This document shows, one piece after another, positions 34,116 through 42,573 of a DNA stretch of 45,474 bases (its first letter is position 1; every line of letters starts with the position of its first letter). The stretch comes from Chloroflexota bacterium. Its GTDB lineage: Bacteria; Chloroflexota; UBA4733. Location: positions 1 through 45,474 of the forward strand of contig JAMCTA010000141.1 in assembly GCA_023381895.1 (NCBI GenBank), read 5' to 3'. Position numbers and translations under genes: made by a program. The notes below the pieces were generated by a model that searched no databases, was not told the DNA's origin, and worked only from the letters and a program-made list of their open reading frames with translations.

Positions 34116-36181
34116 GACGCGCTCAAAACAGCCCGACAGGCATCAAGGGCACTGTGCGTGTAAGGCACCGTAGAACCGCGGCTTCGTGATCCCACCGTGT
34201 CCTCGCATCGAATCACGATTTCATGGAGAGCGATGACGCCATGGGCGACGGCATCCTTTAGCTCTTGGTTCGACACGCCGTTCAGGCTGAGCAACGCAAC
34301 GCCTTCGACGACCAACACGTCGTCGCCACCCAATCGGGATAGTGCCACGCGCAGCCGATCATTTCTCTGCATGTTGTCGCCGCACCGGCGTAAGCCGTGT
34401 GGTAGAAAAGCAAGGAGTACCAACACCACACGCCGCCATTGGGTCGTGCGCGGCCACAACAGATCAGAGGTCCCTAGCCGAAGCACGACCGAAAGGGCAG
34501 CGTCGTACAGGCGATCCCACAGGTGGAGCGCGGCCTCAATGTCGGCCGCCATATCATCCGTCAGCCATTGGAATGCTGCAATACCCGCGTACAGCGCAAA
34601 CAAGCTCGGATAATCAACGACCCTATCCTGCCCGTACCAGCGATAGTGCATCCTGCGACGCTGTTCAGCCAGGCGTAGCCAGATTTCGTGCCACGCCTGA
34701 TTGGGCGTGGGGGATCGTACGAACAGGAGGGCTGTGTACGCGTGGCAGACCGAAGGCGGCACCTTGTCTCTAAATATCTCGAGGTTCGGGTCGCCACGAT
34801 CCAAAAGCTCAGTGAATATCCTCATCTGCGAAACTTTCGCTCCGGCACCAGCGCTGGGAAGCGGAGCAGCTTCCTCCGCAGGAAAAGCGGCGGCTTGGTC
34901 TCGTTCGTACGACAGCACAATCAGGGCAAGCAACTCATCGAGTCCACTCACGTCGCCACGCGACAGATGAATCTGACCGCAAAATACCTCTTCCCAGTTC
35001 TTATAGCCGACTGTTGCGTGCGCGGCGGCGTGCAGGGCAATGCCTTCGGGAGGGAGCGTTGCGTCCCATGGTTTGTGGGCAACTTCCCGGGCCAAGTACA
35101 GCATCCACTCGGACGCCAAAGTCACGCTATCCTCGCGCCTCAGCACGACCTTCATCAGTTCCTCGAACCGCTCAGCCAAGTCCTGCTCTAACTGCTTCCT
35201 GTTCTCCGCCAGGGACTCGTCCGACGTGTCGTATTGGGCCAGGAGATGTACGAGCCGCTGAGCGTGTTCAAGAGCGATACTGAGCAGAAGTGGTGCCGCG
35301 AGGCAACGGCGCGACTCGCCGGGATGCGCATTTGCGGCGTCACCGGTGTGTGCATCGAGATTCTGGGTTGTGCGGATAAAAGGGGCTATTACTAACAGGC
35401 TCAGAAGTTCATCGAAGTCCTCTACAACCTCCGAGTTTTCGAGCGCCTCTTTGACTGCCAGAGGATTGTATGTATCGCTGAGCATCTGCAGATACATCGC
35501 TCGATCGTGTCGCCGCACGGCATCCAATAGCCACACCTCGTTGAAGAAGATCGGAAAGTAGTCGAGCGGCTTGGTGGTCCAGGCATTGGCCACCCGGTCC
35601 TCCTTCCACCATATATCAAGGGCGGCGGCGAAGCGTTCCCGTTGATTGCCGCGAGCCTGGCAGCCGCGAAGATTCCGCACGCGGTCGATGATTTGCCGCA
35701 TAGCGGCTAACACAATCGGGCGACGGTCGCTGCCTAGGGCGGACGCGAGGCTGTCAAGATAACTCGCGGCGGCGGCCGGCCGAAACGCGACCATTCGCCC
35801 CGTAACGAGGAACGCATTGACGTCACTGCCCAGATCCACCGCTGCGTGGGCCAAAGCGGTGCCCCAAATCCAGTCTGTCTGCGGATCAGGGGGTGCCGCC
35901 GTTTCGTATTGACTCCACGCCGCAAACGCATGGGCGCGATCACTTGGCACACCGTTGGCATGCGAAAGGTACTGTCGTAACACATCATCCGGGACGATAG
36001 AACTATCCTCAGACGTAATGGCACCAGCTTCCAAGTTCCTTATCGTCGCGACACACCAATCGCTGAGCGCATGGACCGCCGCTGGGAACCAGGGTTCCAA
36101 TGTGACGAGCTTTCCCTGCTCGATTTGCTGATGCCGGTACCCTGAACCACTGGTATCGCGGTCGAAACGGGCGTCCCTCAC
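34112..36181 (-). CDS. Large helical protein of unknown family, defence-island member
   Basis: The 689-residue product (GTG 36181, with GAGGAAGG upstream) shows no catalytic motif I recognise. It is rich in Ala, Leu, Arg and Trp with many predicted helices, for example LDELLALIVLSYERDQAAAF and LEQDLAERFEELMKVVLRRE, and no membrane span. This suggests a scaffold or sensor of helical repeats. It lies between the PLD-motif gene and the type I restriction genes, on the same strand, and couples by 4 nt to the small gene behind it. A role as partner of the PLD-motif protein is inferred from position only. Confidence 0.8.
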   Translation of the reverse strand: MRDARFDRDTSGSGYRHQQIEQGKLVTLEPWFPAAVHALSDWCVATIRNLEAGAITSEDSSIVPDDVLRQYLSHANGVPSDRAHAFAAWSQYETAAPPDPQTDWIWGTALAHAAVDLGSDVNAFLVTGRMVAFRPAAAASYLDSLASALGSDRRPIVLAAMRQIIDRVRNLRGCQARGNQRERFAAALDIWWKEDRVANAWTTKPLDYFPIFFNEVWLLDAVRRHDRAMYLQMLSDTYNPLAVKEALENSEVVEDFDELLSLLVIAPFIRTTQNLDAHTGDAANAHPGESRRCLAAPLLLSIALEHAQRLVHLLAQYDTSDESLAENRKQLEQDLAERFEELMKVVLRREDSVTLASEWMLYLAREVAHKPWDATLPPEGIALHAAAHATVGYKNWEEVFCGQIHLSRGDVSGLDELLALIVLSYERDQAAAFPAEEAAPLPSAGAGAKVSQMRIFTELLDRGDPNLEIFRDKVPPSVCHAYTALLFVRSPTPNQAWHEIWLRLAEQRRRMHYRWYGQDRVVDYPSLFALYAGIAAFQWLTDDMAADIEAALHLWDRLYDAALSVVLRLGTSDLLWPRTTQWRRVVLVLLAFLPHGLRRCGDNMQRNDRLRVALSRLGGDDVLVVEGVALLSLNGVSNQELKDAVAHGVIALHEIVIRCEDTVGSRSRGSTVPYTHSALDACRAVLSAS

Positions 36182-36327
36182 TCGTCCGCACCTTCCTCGC
36201 TCCTATCGAAGCATGCTCGGGCAACAGAGGTGGTCAACGCTGCCAGGCGCGAGCGCCAAGAGGGCGGCATGGCGCGCAGCAGCAGGCTCCGGCATACGAT
36301 TACAACTGCCTTGTGCAGAGAATGGCC

Positions 36328-37573
36328 TCACTTCGCATCCTGGTCGCGGTTTCTGATCCATTCCTCCAGCGTCGTCAAGCGCTCATCACCGAGGACGCGC
36401 TGCAGTTCATTAATTACCGGCGCGGGCTTGCCGAGCTTCACAAGCATTCCGGCTCGCTCACCGAGCGTGTGGAGGGAGTTCCCAGACAGCCACACCGTGT
36501 CATCAATGACGAGGAAACGATCATGCACCACCGGGGGGGCATCCCGTCATAACGTAAGCCGTGACGTTCACGTGTGAGTGGAGGCGCACCGACTCGGCTG
36601 GTATTGTGGAACCAAGTACCGGAACAGTGTACGTCTCGCCAGGTCGCCGCGGGAGGCTGGGTACTGTCACCTTTCGTTCCGACTCCACCATTTTCATATT
36701 GAGAACGATTGAAGCAACGTACGGCTCAGCGCTGCTCCAGTCAAGCAGGCCACGTTGCGGACAGATAACTCGGTGGCTCACGGACTCCACGGTGCCCAGA
36801 TGACGGACAAGGGTAAGCGGTCCGGCAATCTTGATGGACGAGGCCGCGATGATGCCTGTGGGACCGTGTTCGGTGACGTGCAGCCAAAGTCCATCAAGTG
36901 TCTGTCCGGCTCTCGCCACGATGCGCACGATGGTCGTCTCCTCACCATCGTCGGCGATTCTCCGGTGGCGATCCAGGTTGCGGAACACCGGATTCGGTGC
37001 CACGAGATGCATCGATCCGACCCATTCACGAAATTCCGCCAGATCGAAGAACAAGCGATCTGAGAACCAGCGCAGCGCATCGTCACACTGGAAAAGGCTG
37101 TCAATGGCGGGCAACGTCGCCGACTGTAGGAGGTGATGGATGCGGACTGTTCCCCACGATCGACTGATAAATGCAATCTCGTTTGCGACCACGGCGTTGG
37201 GCCATTGGGGGTCGGCCCAAAATTCTGCCACCTCCAACAGCTTAGGGAGGGCATTTGGTTCACGATTGCCCGGTAGAATCACTTTGCCAGAGCGGCAATT
37301 GGCGTACCACGAGAGGGCAGCATCAGCGGACAGGCGGACCCTCGTTAGGTAGACGCGGTGCGTGATCCCCCGATACCGGTAATCCCAGGTGCATTCAGGT
37401 GTCTCGTCTGGAGGCGGCAGTTCGGACGGGAACAGCTCGACGAGACCGAACACGAGGAACCGTTTCCCCTGAATTACGAGCCACCCGATATGTATCAGCG
37501 CATCGCCGTAGTCGCCGGGAAGAAGCCAAGGTGCCCGAGGAGACTCAGGGGGCGGATCTGCGGTTAGATTCAT
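36328..37573 (-). pseudogene. PLD-motif defence-type protein, split by a frameshift at a 7-base homopolymer
   Basis: Frame one gives 350 residues from ATG 37573 and stops just after GCPPGGA. Removing one base of the run of seven C (minus strand; G7 at 36533-36539) continues as PPVVHDRFLVIDDTVWLSGN and onward for 67 more residues. The product would be about 418 residues. HDRFLVID fits the phospholipase D/HKD signature (H-x-[K/R]-x4-D), and the following GNSLHTLGERAGM also fits PLD-like defence proteins. From memory it resembles proteins named VPA1262 family; that is uncertain. The frameshift may be a sequencing error, a mutation or phase variation. Confidence 0.7.
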
Positions 37574-37696
37574 CGCGTGCCTTTGTCAGCCACTCTCCGC
37601 CCGGCTCTGGAGCCGGCCGCTACCGTTTGCATCGGTCCTGGCGAGACTAACCTGCCGTTTCCTGCCACGCTCGGGCGCTCGCTTTGCTGTGGCCAC

Positions 37697-37933
37697 TCAA
37701 GCATTCCTCCGTTGCGCGGCGAGCAGCACGATGAGCGCGATGGCGCTGCCGACGACGACTCCACGATGGCTGGTCCAGAGGTGATCGACCACATCGCCCA
37801 CTGCGTAACCTATCGCGGCGTTGCAGCCAGGCACCGGGCAGACGAACATCCCCTGGACATCGGTGACCAAGACGGCCCTGGCAACCTGCTCCACCAACTT
37901 CCCAGACAATGTCTGTGACTGATATGCTCCCAT
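37697..37933 (-). CDS. Small protein with C2H2-like zinc site and a C-terminal membrane helix
   Basis: From ATG 37933, 78 residues behind an AAGGAA site; another ATG lies at 37939. The middle has CPVPGC followed after about 15 residues by two histidines (DHLWTSH), a plausible C2H2-type zinc site. The end is a membrane helix (VVVGSAIALIVLLAA) and a basic tail. No family was recognised. It lies between the toxin gene and the PLD-motif gene on the same strand. A membrane-bound sensor or effector is possible but not shown. Confidence 0.6.
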   Translation of the reverse strand: MGAYQSQTLSGKLVEQVARAVLVTDVQGMFVCPVPGCNAAIGYAVGDVVDHLWTSHRGVVVGSAIALIVLLAAQRRNA

Positions 37934-37981
37934 TGCCATTTCCTTTCGCGACCCTTCAAGACCGTGGACCCCACATTCCAC

Positions 37982-38341
37982 CTACTGATACTCGGTAATT
38001 GCTGCCAGCGCCGCCGCAAGCTCTGCCACTTGGTCCGCTCGCAGGGCCCCTCGATAGGTCTTGAACCTGCTCAAAGCGGCAACGCGCGTCTGCAATACGT
38101 CTGCGGCCGACGGTTTGCTGAGGCCGTTCCGCGGTTCTGGGTCGATCCGCAAACGCCAATAGGTCCGCGCGTGCTTCTCTTGCCACTCTGTAATCGGGAC
38201 GACGAGCCGCACCGGGAAGCGCGCCAGCGCATCCGAACTGATGACGACCGCAGGGCGGAGCTTGCCCGTCTCCGAGCCCTGAATCGGCTCGAAGTCGACC
38301 TCCCACACTTCGCCGCGCTGGGGCGGCTTGCCGTTACTCAT
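37982..38341 (-). CDS. MazF/PemK-type mRNA interferase toxin
   Basis: The 119-residue product has the MazF/PemK fold signature: RGEVWEVDFEPIQGSETGKL, RPAVVIS and VVPITEWQ. Members cut mRNA at short sequences. No AbrB- or RHH-type antitoxin lies next to it; instead its ATG overlaps the XRE-ImmA gene by 8 nt (ATGAGTAA). That upstream protein could be the regulator or antitoxin. Catalytic residues could not be assigned by eye beyond the conserved Arg in KLRPAV. Confidence 0.88.
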   Translation of the reverse strand: MSNGKPPQRGEVWEVDFEPIQGSETGKLRPAVVISSDALARFPVRLVVPITEWQEKHARTYWRLRIDPEPRNGLSKPSAADVLQTRVAALSRFKTYRGALRADQVAELAAALAAITEYQ

Positions 38342-39515
38342 CGAGGAAGTCGCCCGTCTCCAGGTCCTCCCACTCGGTGCTCGGCGCCGCTGTCGCGACC
38401 TGTTCGGCCTGCACGGCGAGGAGCCGACGTCGCTCCTCCAGCGGCAACCCCAGAAACGCTCTCCGCTCTACTAGCGAGAGAGACGGACGCTCGGCGAGTT
38501 GCTCACCCAGCAGACGGCGGCCGTCGTCGGCTGTCAGCAGGCCCTCCGCGACAGCCCGCCGGACGTTGCGCTCCAGCCACTGCGGGCGCTCCGGCGACAG
38601 CGGCGCCGGTTCCTCTTTCCGCCAGCCTTGCTCGCTGATGCGGATACACCACTGTTGGTAGTGCGCGTCGCTGATGATCGCCAGATCCTTCAGTCGATAG
38701 AGCAACGCTTGGAGGCTCATGCCGAAGGTGCGCTTGGCAAGCAACAACTCGCCCAGGTCGAGCCATACCCGCTTCACGCCGATCTCGCGCCGGAGCGTCG
38801 CGGCAGGAGCGAGGAAGGCCGCGCCAAAACGAAAAGCCAACTTCTCTGCATCTGCACTGTCCGGCGCGCGTAGCACGAGATGGCCGAGTTCGTGGCAGAC
38901 GTTGAGTCGCTGGCGGTCGCCCGGCACCCCCTGGCGACTGACGACCGCGCCAGCAATGACGTGACCGTCCTCGTCGCGCGCGACAGCGGAGATGCCGTCG
39001 AACCCATCGGGAGCGACCAGCTCAATGACGTGGCAGTGGCGATCCTCGAGCACGTCCACCACGCTAGCGATGGGGTCCATCCCCAGGTCCCAGGACCGTC
39101 GCAACGCCTCGGCCGCGTCCTCCGCATCCTCCGGCGTCGCGGCAGGAAAGGCATGCACCGGCGTCGCCTGACCGTTCCCCTGCCCCAGAATCGCCTCTAA
39201 TGCCACCCGCTCTTCCAAGGCCAGGCTGACCGCGCTCTCAATTGCTTCGCGCTCCCGGACGGGGAGACTGGCCCGTTTGCGGTAAGCCAGAATCTCGATC
39301 CGCACCGCCGGTTCCCGCCAGAGCGTCGCCGCCTTGATATCCAAAGCCGACGCCAGGCGATTCAGCACCAGCGGCGATGGCTGGGACTGGCCCTGCTCGT
39401 ACTTCCCGATCGCTTGCTTGGTGACGATGCCGCCCATTGTTGCCGCCAGGGCATCGAGGGTCAGGCCGCGGGCAACACGGACCTGCCGCAGCCGCTGGCC
39501 GAATACCGAGTCCAT
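38334..39515 (-). CDS. XRE-family regulator fused to an ImmA/IrrE-type metallopeptidase
   Basis: From ATG 39515, 393 residues. The N-terminal helix-turn-helix (residues 5-65, FGQRLRQVRVARGLTLDALA) binds DNA. The C-terminal half has the zinc protease motif HELGH at 208-212 (NVCHELGHLVLRA) and the third-ligand region with Glu224 (ADAEKLAFRFGAAFLAP). This fusion type senses a signal and relieves repression by proteolysis in ICEs and phages. The frame runs further upstream, but this start follows GAGAGG and leaves a 26-nt leader after the operator. It overlaps the toxin gene. Confidence 0.9.
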   Translation of the reverse strand: MDSVFGQRLRQVRVARGLTLDALAATMGGIVTKQAIGKYEQGQSQPSPLVLNRLASALDIKAATLWREPAVRIEILAYRKRASLPVREREAIESAVSLALEERVALEAILGQGNGQATPVHAFPAATPEDAEDAAEALRRSWDLGMDPIASVVDVLEDRHCHVIELVAPDGFDGISAVARDEDGHVIAGAVVSRQGVPGDRQRLNVCHELGHLVLRAPDSADAEKLAFRFGAAFLAPAATLRREIGVKRVWLDLGELLLAKRTFGMSLQALLYRLKDLAIISDAHYQQWCIRISEQGWRKEEPAPLSPERPQWLERNVRRAVAEGLLTADDGRRLLGEQLAERPSLSLVERRAFLGLPLEERRRLLAVQAEQVATAAPSTEWEDLETGDFLDE

Positions 39516-39540
39516 CCTATTCCCTCTCCGGTCTGCCTTT

Positions 39541-39581
39541 TGGTTGACAACACTACCGTCTATATCCTCAGTTGTCAACCA
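39541..39581 (-). promoter_or_regulatory. Promoter inside an 11-bp inverted-repeat operator of the XRE-ImmA gene
   Basis: TGGTTGACAAC (39541-39551) and GTTGTCAACCA (39571-39581) are a perfect inverted repeat with centres 30 bp apart, three helical turns. On the minus strand a -35 TTGACA (39578-39573), a 17-nt spacer and TAGTGT (39555-39550) form a good promoter. The operator half-sites cover the -35 and -10 boxes. The obvious reading is autorepression of the island's first gene by its own XRE domain. Confidence 0.75.
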
Positions 39582-39751
39582 TCCCTGCTCAGGAGCTTCC
39601 TGGCGCACGCCGGCATGTGGGGATGGTGCCTGACTCAGCCGAGTGCCTCAGCCACCCAATCGAGACGCCAAGCTGGACTCCGTTCCAGATGCGCCCACTG
39701 CCGTAGGGTGCTGACGCCGGCACGACGCGCCGGGCACAAAGGAGGCAAACG

Positions 39752-39817
39752 GTGCAGATTCCCTATCGCATCGAATTCACGCGACCGACGCGCCGTGACC
39801 TGCGACGCGCCATCGGC
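39752..39817 (+). pseudogene. N-terminal scrap of a RelE/ParE-type toxin gene
   Basis: GTG 39752 follows AAAGGAGG and starts MQIPYRIEFTRPTRRDLRRA, the usual opening of a RelE-type toxin. After about 22 residues the sequence changes into the solute-binding protein fragment in another frame. Only the start of the toxin remains, so it cannot be functional. No antitoxin is seen in front of it. Confidence 0.55.
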
Positions 39818-39822
39818 CGGCG

Positions 39823-40540
39823 CAGCTCGGCTACGCCTTCCTACACGGATTCCAGCAGGCGCCGATACAGTACGTCTTCAGCAACGGCGGAGCCGCCTTC
39901 ACCGAGACGGCGGACCCGAAGCAGAGCACCTTCACCCAACCAGCGGTGGTAGAAGCGCTGCAATGGCTGGCCGACCTCATCAACCGCTACCGTGTGGTGG
40001 CCCAGCCAGTGGACGTGCAGGGCACTAACGAGCCATCCCTGTTCTATACAAGGCAAAATTGCGCTCTTCCAATACAACATTGCCGTCAACGCCTACGAAA
40101 CGGTCATCAAGCACGGATTCACACTGCGGATCGGTCCGCAGCCAAAGGGTAAGGCCGGGATGGTGCCCACGGTCATCGGTCACAGCAATGCGCTCGGCGC
40201 TGGCAGTAGGCACGTGGAGGTGGCCTGGTCCTGGCTGAAGGAACTGACGTCTCCTGCCGGCAACGAGGCCGGCGTACAGACCGAAGGCACCTTCGTCTCC
40301 CGCATCTCGGTGGTCAAGCAGCAGTGGCTGCCTGGTGCGGAGTGGGCCGGCAGCCGAGAGGCAGTTATCACGATGATGAAGACGGCCAGGCCGCTGCCAC
40401 GCAGTCCCATGATGACGGACGTCATGGGTACGGTCAACAAGGGGTTGGGTCCACTCTGGGCGGGGAAGGTGGCGGCTCGGGATGCCTGCGCCTCCATCGA
40501 GACGCGGGTCAACGCCATCTTGGCCAAGGGCAGCGCCTAA
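39823..40540 (+). pseudogene. C-terminal fragment of a sugar ABC transporter substrate-binding protein
   Basis: The sequence opens with QLGYAFLHGFQQAPIQYVFS and runs to NEPSLFY. A one-base insertion near 40048-40053 then shifts the frame, and it continues as GKIALFQYNIAVNAYETVIK to the stop at 40540. This is the C-terminal lobe of a family 1 solute-binding protein. It lacks start, signal and N-terminal lobe, and complements the fragment at 28071-28431, with roughly 80-120 residues missing between them. The upstream side is fused to a RelE scrap. Confidence 0.82.
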
Positions 40541-40668
40541 CAGGCGGTGACGCTCGTTGACCGTGGCGGCGTTCCTACTCTACCAACTCACCGCTGATCC
40601 AGGAGAGACAGGCAACTGCGCTTCGCGCCAGACGGCAGCGGCGTGTGCCAAAGTCGGTTCCTACGCCC

Positions 40669-40696
40669 TTGACGCCGGTTCTTCTTTGTGTACACT
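40669..40696 (+). promoter_or_regulatory. Probable sigma-70-type promoter of the substrate-binding protein gene
   Basis: TTGACG (40669-40674), 16 nt, TACACT (40691-40696), 76 nt before the ATG at 40773. The spacing and the boxes are close to consensus. Confidence 0.6.
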
Positions 40697-40772
40697 TACA
40701 GTGGTTTTCTCCCCCCATGGCCTTTCCTCTTGGTTGTGAGTAGCGTTGACGCGTACGGAAAGGACGTGAGCT

Positions 40773-42302
40773 ATGATGGACCAATCCTTGACTCGGCGGG
40801 GGGTGCTGCGCCTGCTCGAAGGGGCAGCGACACTAGCGGCGGCGGGGCTCCTCGCCGCCTGCGGGACAGTTCCCACTTCCGCACCGAAGGCCGTCGTCAC
40901 CACCACCAAGGCGGCTGGGACGCCGGCAGCAACGCCGACGGTCGACGTGCTGGCTCAGCTCAAATCGGCGAAGACGCCGCTGACGATCACCGGGAATCCG
41001 ACCGATATGGCCGCTCAGGCGCGCGTCACCCTGTGGAACAAGCAGCACCCTGACGCACAGGTCACCATTATCCAGCTCAGCCTGGGCCAAGGCGTGGAGG
41101 CGGAGTCGAAGTACATCGCCTTGTTAGCCGGCGGCACTCCCCCCAGCGTCGTCGTCTTTGACCGCTTCCAGGTGGCGACCTACGCCATTCGTGGCGCCTT
41201 CCGCTCCCTGGATGACCTCATCGGCCAGGAGAAGTACGACATGGGGCGCTTCATGAAGGCCACGGTGGATGAGGGCAAAGGCATGGACGGAAAGCAGTAC
41301 GCTCTGCCGACCGGCACTGACGATCGCTTGTTCTACTGGAATAAAGACCTCTTCCAGCAGGCGGGCCTTGATCCGGAGAAGCCTCCCCAGGACTGGCCGA
41401 CGCTCAAAGACTACGCCGTGCGGCTGACGAAGTCGCAGGGGACGCAGGTGCAGCAGCTCGGCATGGGGATGAACTTCGGTCCCCAGGCCTTCTACCTGTG
41501 GAGCTGGGCCGGCGGCGGCCACTGGCTCAAGCGACTCGGCAATGGCAAGCCCGATCCCTGGCACGCCGACATCAACAACGCTGCCAACGCCGATGCGCTC
41601 TCGTTCCTGTACGGCCTCCTGCAGGCGCAAAACGGCCAGCGCCCGCTCGCCTGGGCGCAGAAGAATGGCGGGCTCCCCGGTATCCAGAATGTGGCCTGGA
41701 GCGTATTACCCCAGTTCCAGGATGCCTTCTCTGCCAGTAAAGTCGCCATGGCAGTTGCCGGCAACTGGGCGCTGGGTGGCATCGCCCGCACCTACAGTCA
41801 GACACACCTGAACTTCGGTGTCACGTCGATCCCACGCAAGGACGCCACCATGCCGCCGCTCACCTGGTCGGGCGGCTGGTCCTACGTGATCTCCCGCGGC
41901 ATCAAGGACCCGGCGTCGGCTTTCAAGCTCGCCACGACCTTCCTGAGCAAGGAGTATTTCCTGGTCTCCAGCGCTGCCGCCGAGGCCGATCAACAGAAGA
42001 AGACGCCGGGGGCCATCTACTTCCCAGGAAGCACTGCACAGCCGGCGATCGACAAGGTACTGCACACCCAGTACAAAGCCAACATCGCGGCGGTCGATAA
42101 CGCCTGGGACACCAGTCAGCAGCTGATGGGGCATAGCCGCTTCCGCCCGCTCACGGCCGCCGCCGCCGAAATGTGGGACGCTGAGCGCCTGGTCTGGGAT
42201 CAGGCGCTCAGCGGGATGCCACCACAACAGGCCCTTGATCAGGCCCAGCAGACGGTCCAGGTGGTTCTCGACCAGCGGGCCCAGCAGCTCCTGGGTAAGT
42301 AA
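40773..42302 (+). CDS. Sugar ABC transporter substrate-binding lipoprotein
   Basis: The 509-residue product begins with a twin-arginine-like lipoprotein signal: Arg8-Arg9 (LTRRGVLRLL), a hydrophobic stretch and lipobox LLAAC with Cys30. The mature protein has the family 1 layout: IIQLSLGQGVEAESKYIALL, RLFYWNKDLFQQAGLDPEKP, VAMAVAGNWALGG and SGGWSYVISRGIKDP. It binds a sugar or oligosaccharide outside the membrane and passes it to an ABC permease, which is not in the window. It is intact and has its own promoter; it is not the same gene as the flanking fragments. Confidence 0.92.
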   Translation: MMDQSLTRRGVLRLLEGAATLAAAGLLAACGTVPTSAPKAVVTTTKAAGTPAATPTVDVLAQLKSAKTPLTITGNPTDMAAQARVTLWNKQHPDAQVTIIQLSLGQGVEAESKYIALLAGGTPPSVVVFDRFQVATYAIRGAFRSLDDLIGQEKYDMGRFMKATVDEGKGMDGKQYALPTGTDDRLFYWNKDLFQQAGLDPEKPPQDWPTLKDYAVRLTKSQGTQVQQLGMGMNFGPQAFYLWSWAGGGHWLKRLGNGKPDPWHADINNAANADALSFLYGLLQAQNGQRPLAWAQKNGGLPGIQNVAWSVLPQFQDAFSASKVAMAVAGNWALGGIARTYSQTHLNFGVTSIPRKDATMPPLTWSGGWSYVISRGIKDPASAFKLATTFLSKEYFLVSSAAAEADQQKKTPGAIYFPGSTAQPAIDKVLHTQYKANIAAVDNAWDTSQQLMGHSRFRPLTAAAAEMWDAERLVWDQALSGMPPQQALDQAQQTVQVVLDQRAQQLLGK

Positions 42303-42573
42303 GCGCCATCCCGTGCTGTTGAATCACCAAGCCCGTCGCGGCCAGATAGCGGCTTCCTCCGGTGCACCGGCTGCCGTGACGTTGGAGGCGGCAATACACT
42401 GGCGCGTCTACTATCGACAAGGGTACTACTACCGTAGTATAGTCAATACAATAGCTGAGGAGGCGGCAGACAAGCTGAGCGAGCCCTGGAACCGGCTGCA
42501 CCTGCCCGCGAGGGTCGGGCCGGCGAGCATAAGCATATGCGGGGCGCGAGAACGGCGCAGATGAGGCGGCACA
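42303..42573 (+). promoter_or_regulatory. Regulatory gap with a 13-bp palindrome overlapping a promoter
   Basis: No gene is supported in these 271 bases. TACTAC-C-GTAGTA (42427-42439) is a perfect palindrome. A promoter candidate, TCGACA (42414-42419), 18 nt, TATAGT (42438-42443), has its -10 box touching the palindrome. The shape is like operators of BlaI/MecI-type repressors, and a BlaI-type gene lies at 45282. Control by that protein is a guess. Confidence 0.45.

Larger units (their letters stand above)
28432..39817 (-). mobile_element. Defence island of about 11.4 kb, all genes on the minus strand
   Basis: Every gene from 39515 down to 28432 points the same way: XRE-ImmA, MazF-type toxin, small zinc-finger protein, PLD-motif protein, 689-residue protein, hsdR, hsdS, hsdM. 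The block is flanked by an N-terminal and a C-terminal fragment of a solute-binding protein gene. This suggests insertion with loss of the middle. No integrase, transposase or target duplication was seen, so the mode of entry is unknown and the limits are approximate. Confidence 0.55.

Noticed and set aside
27545..40540. tRNA-Trp as the integration site of the island with a duplicated 3' end
   Set aside because: No second copy of the tRNA 3' end was found at the right border and there is no integrase.
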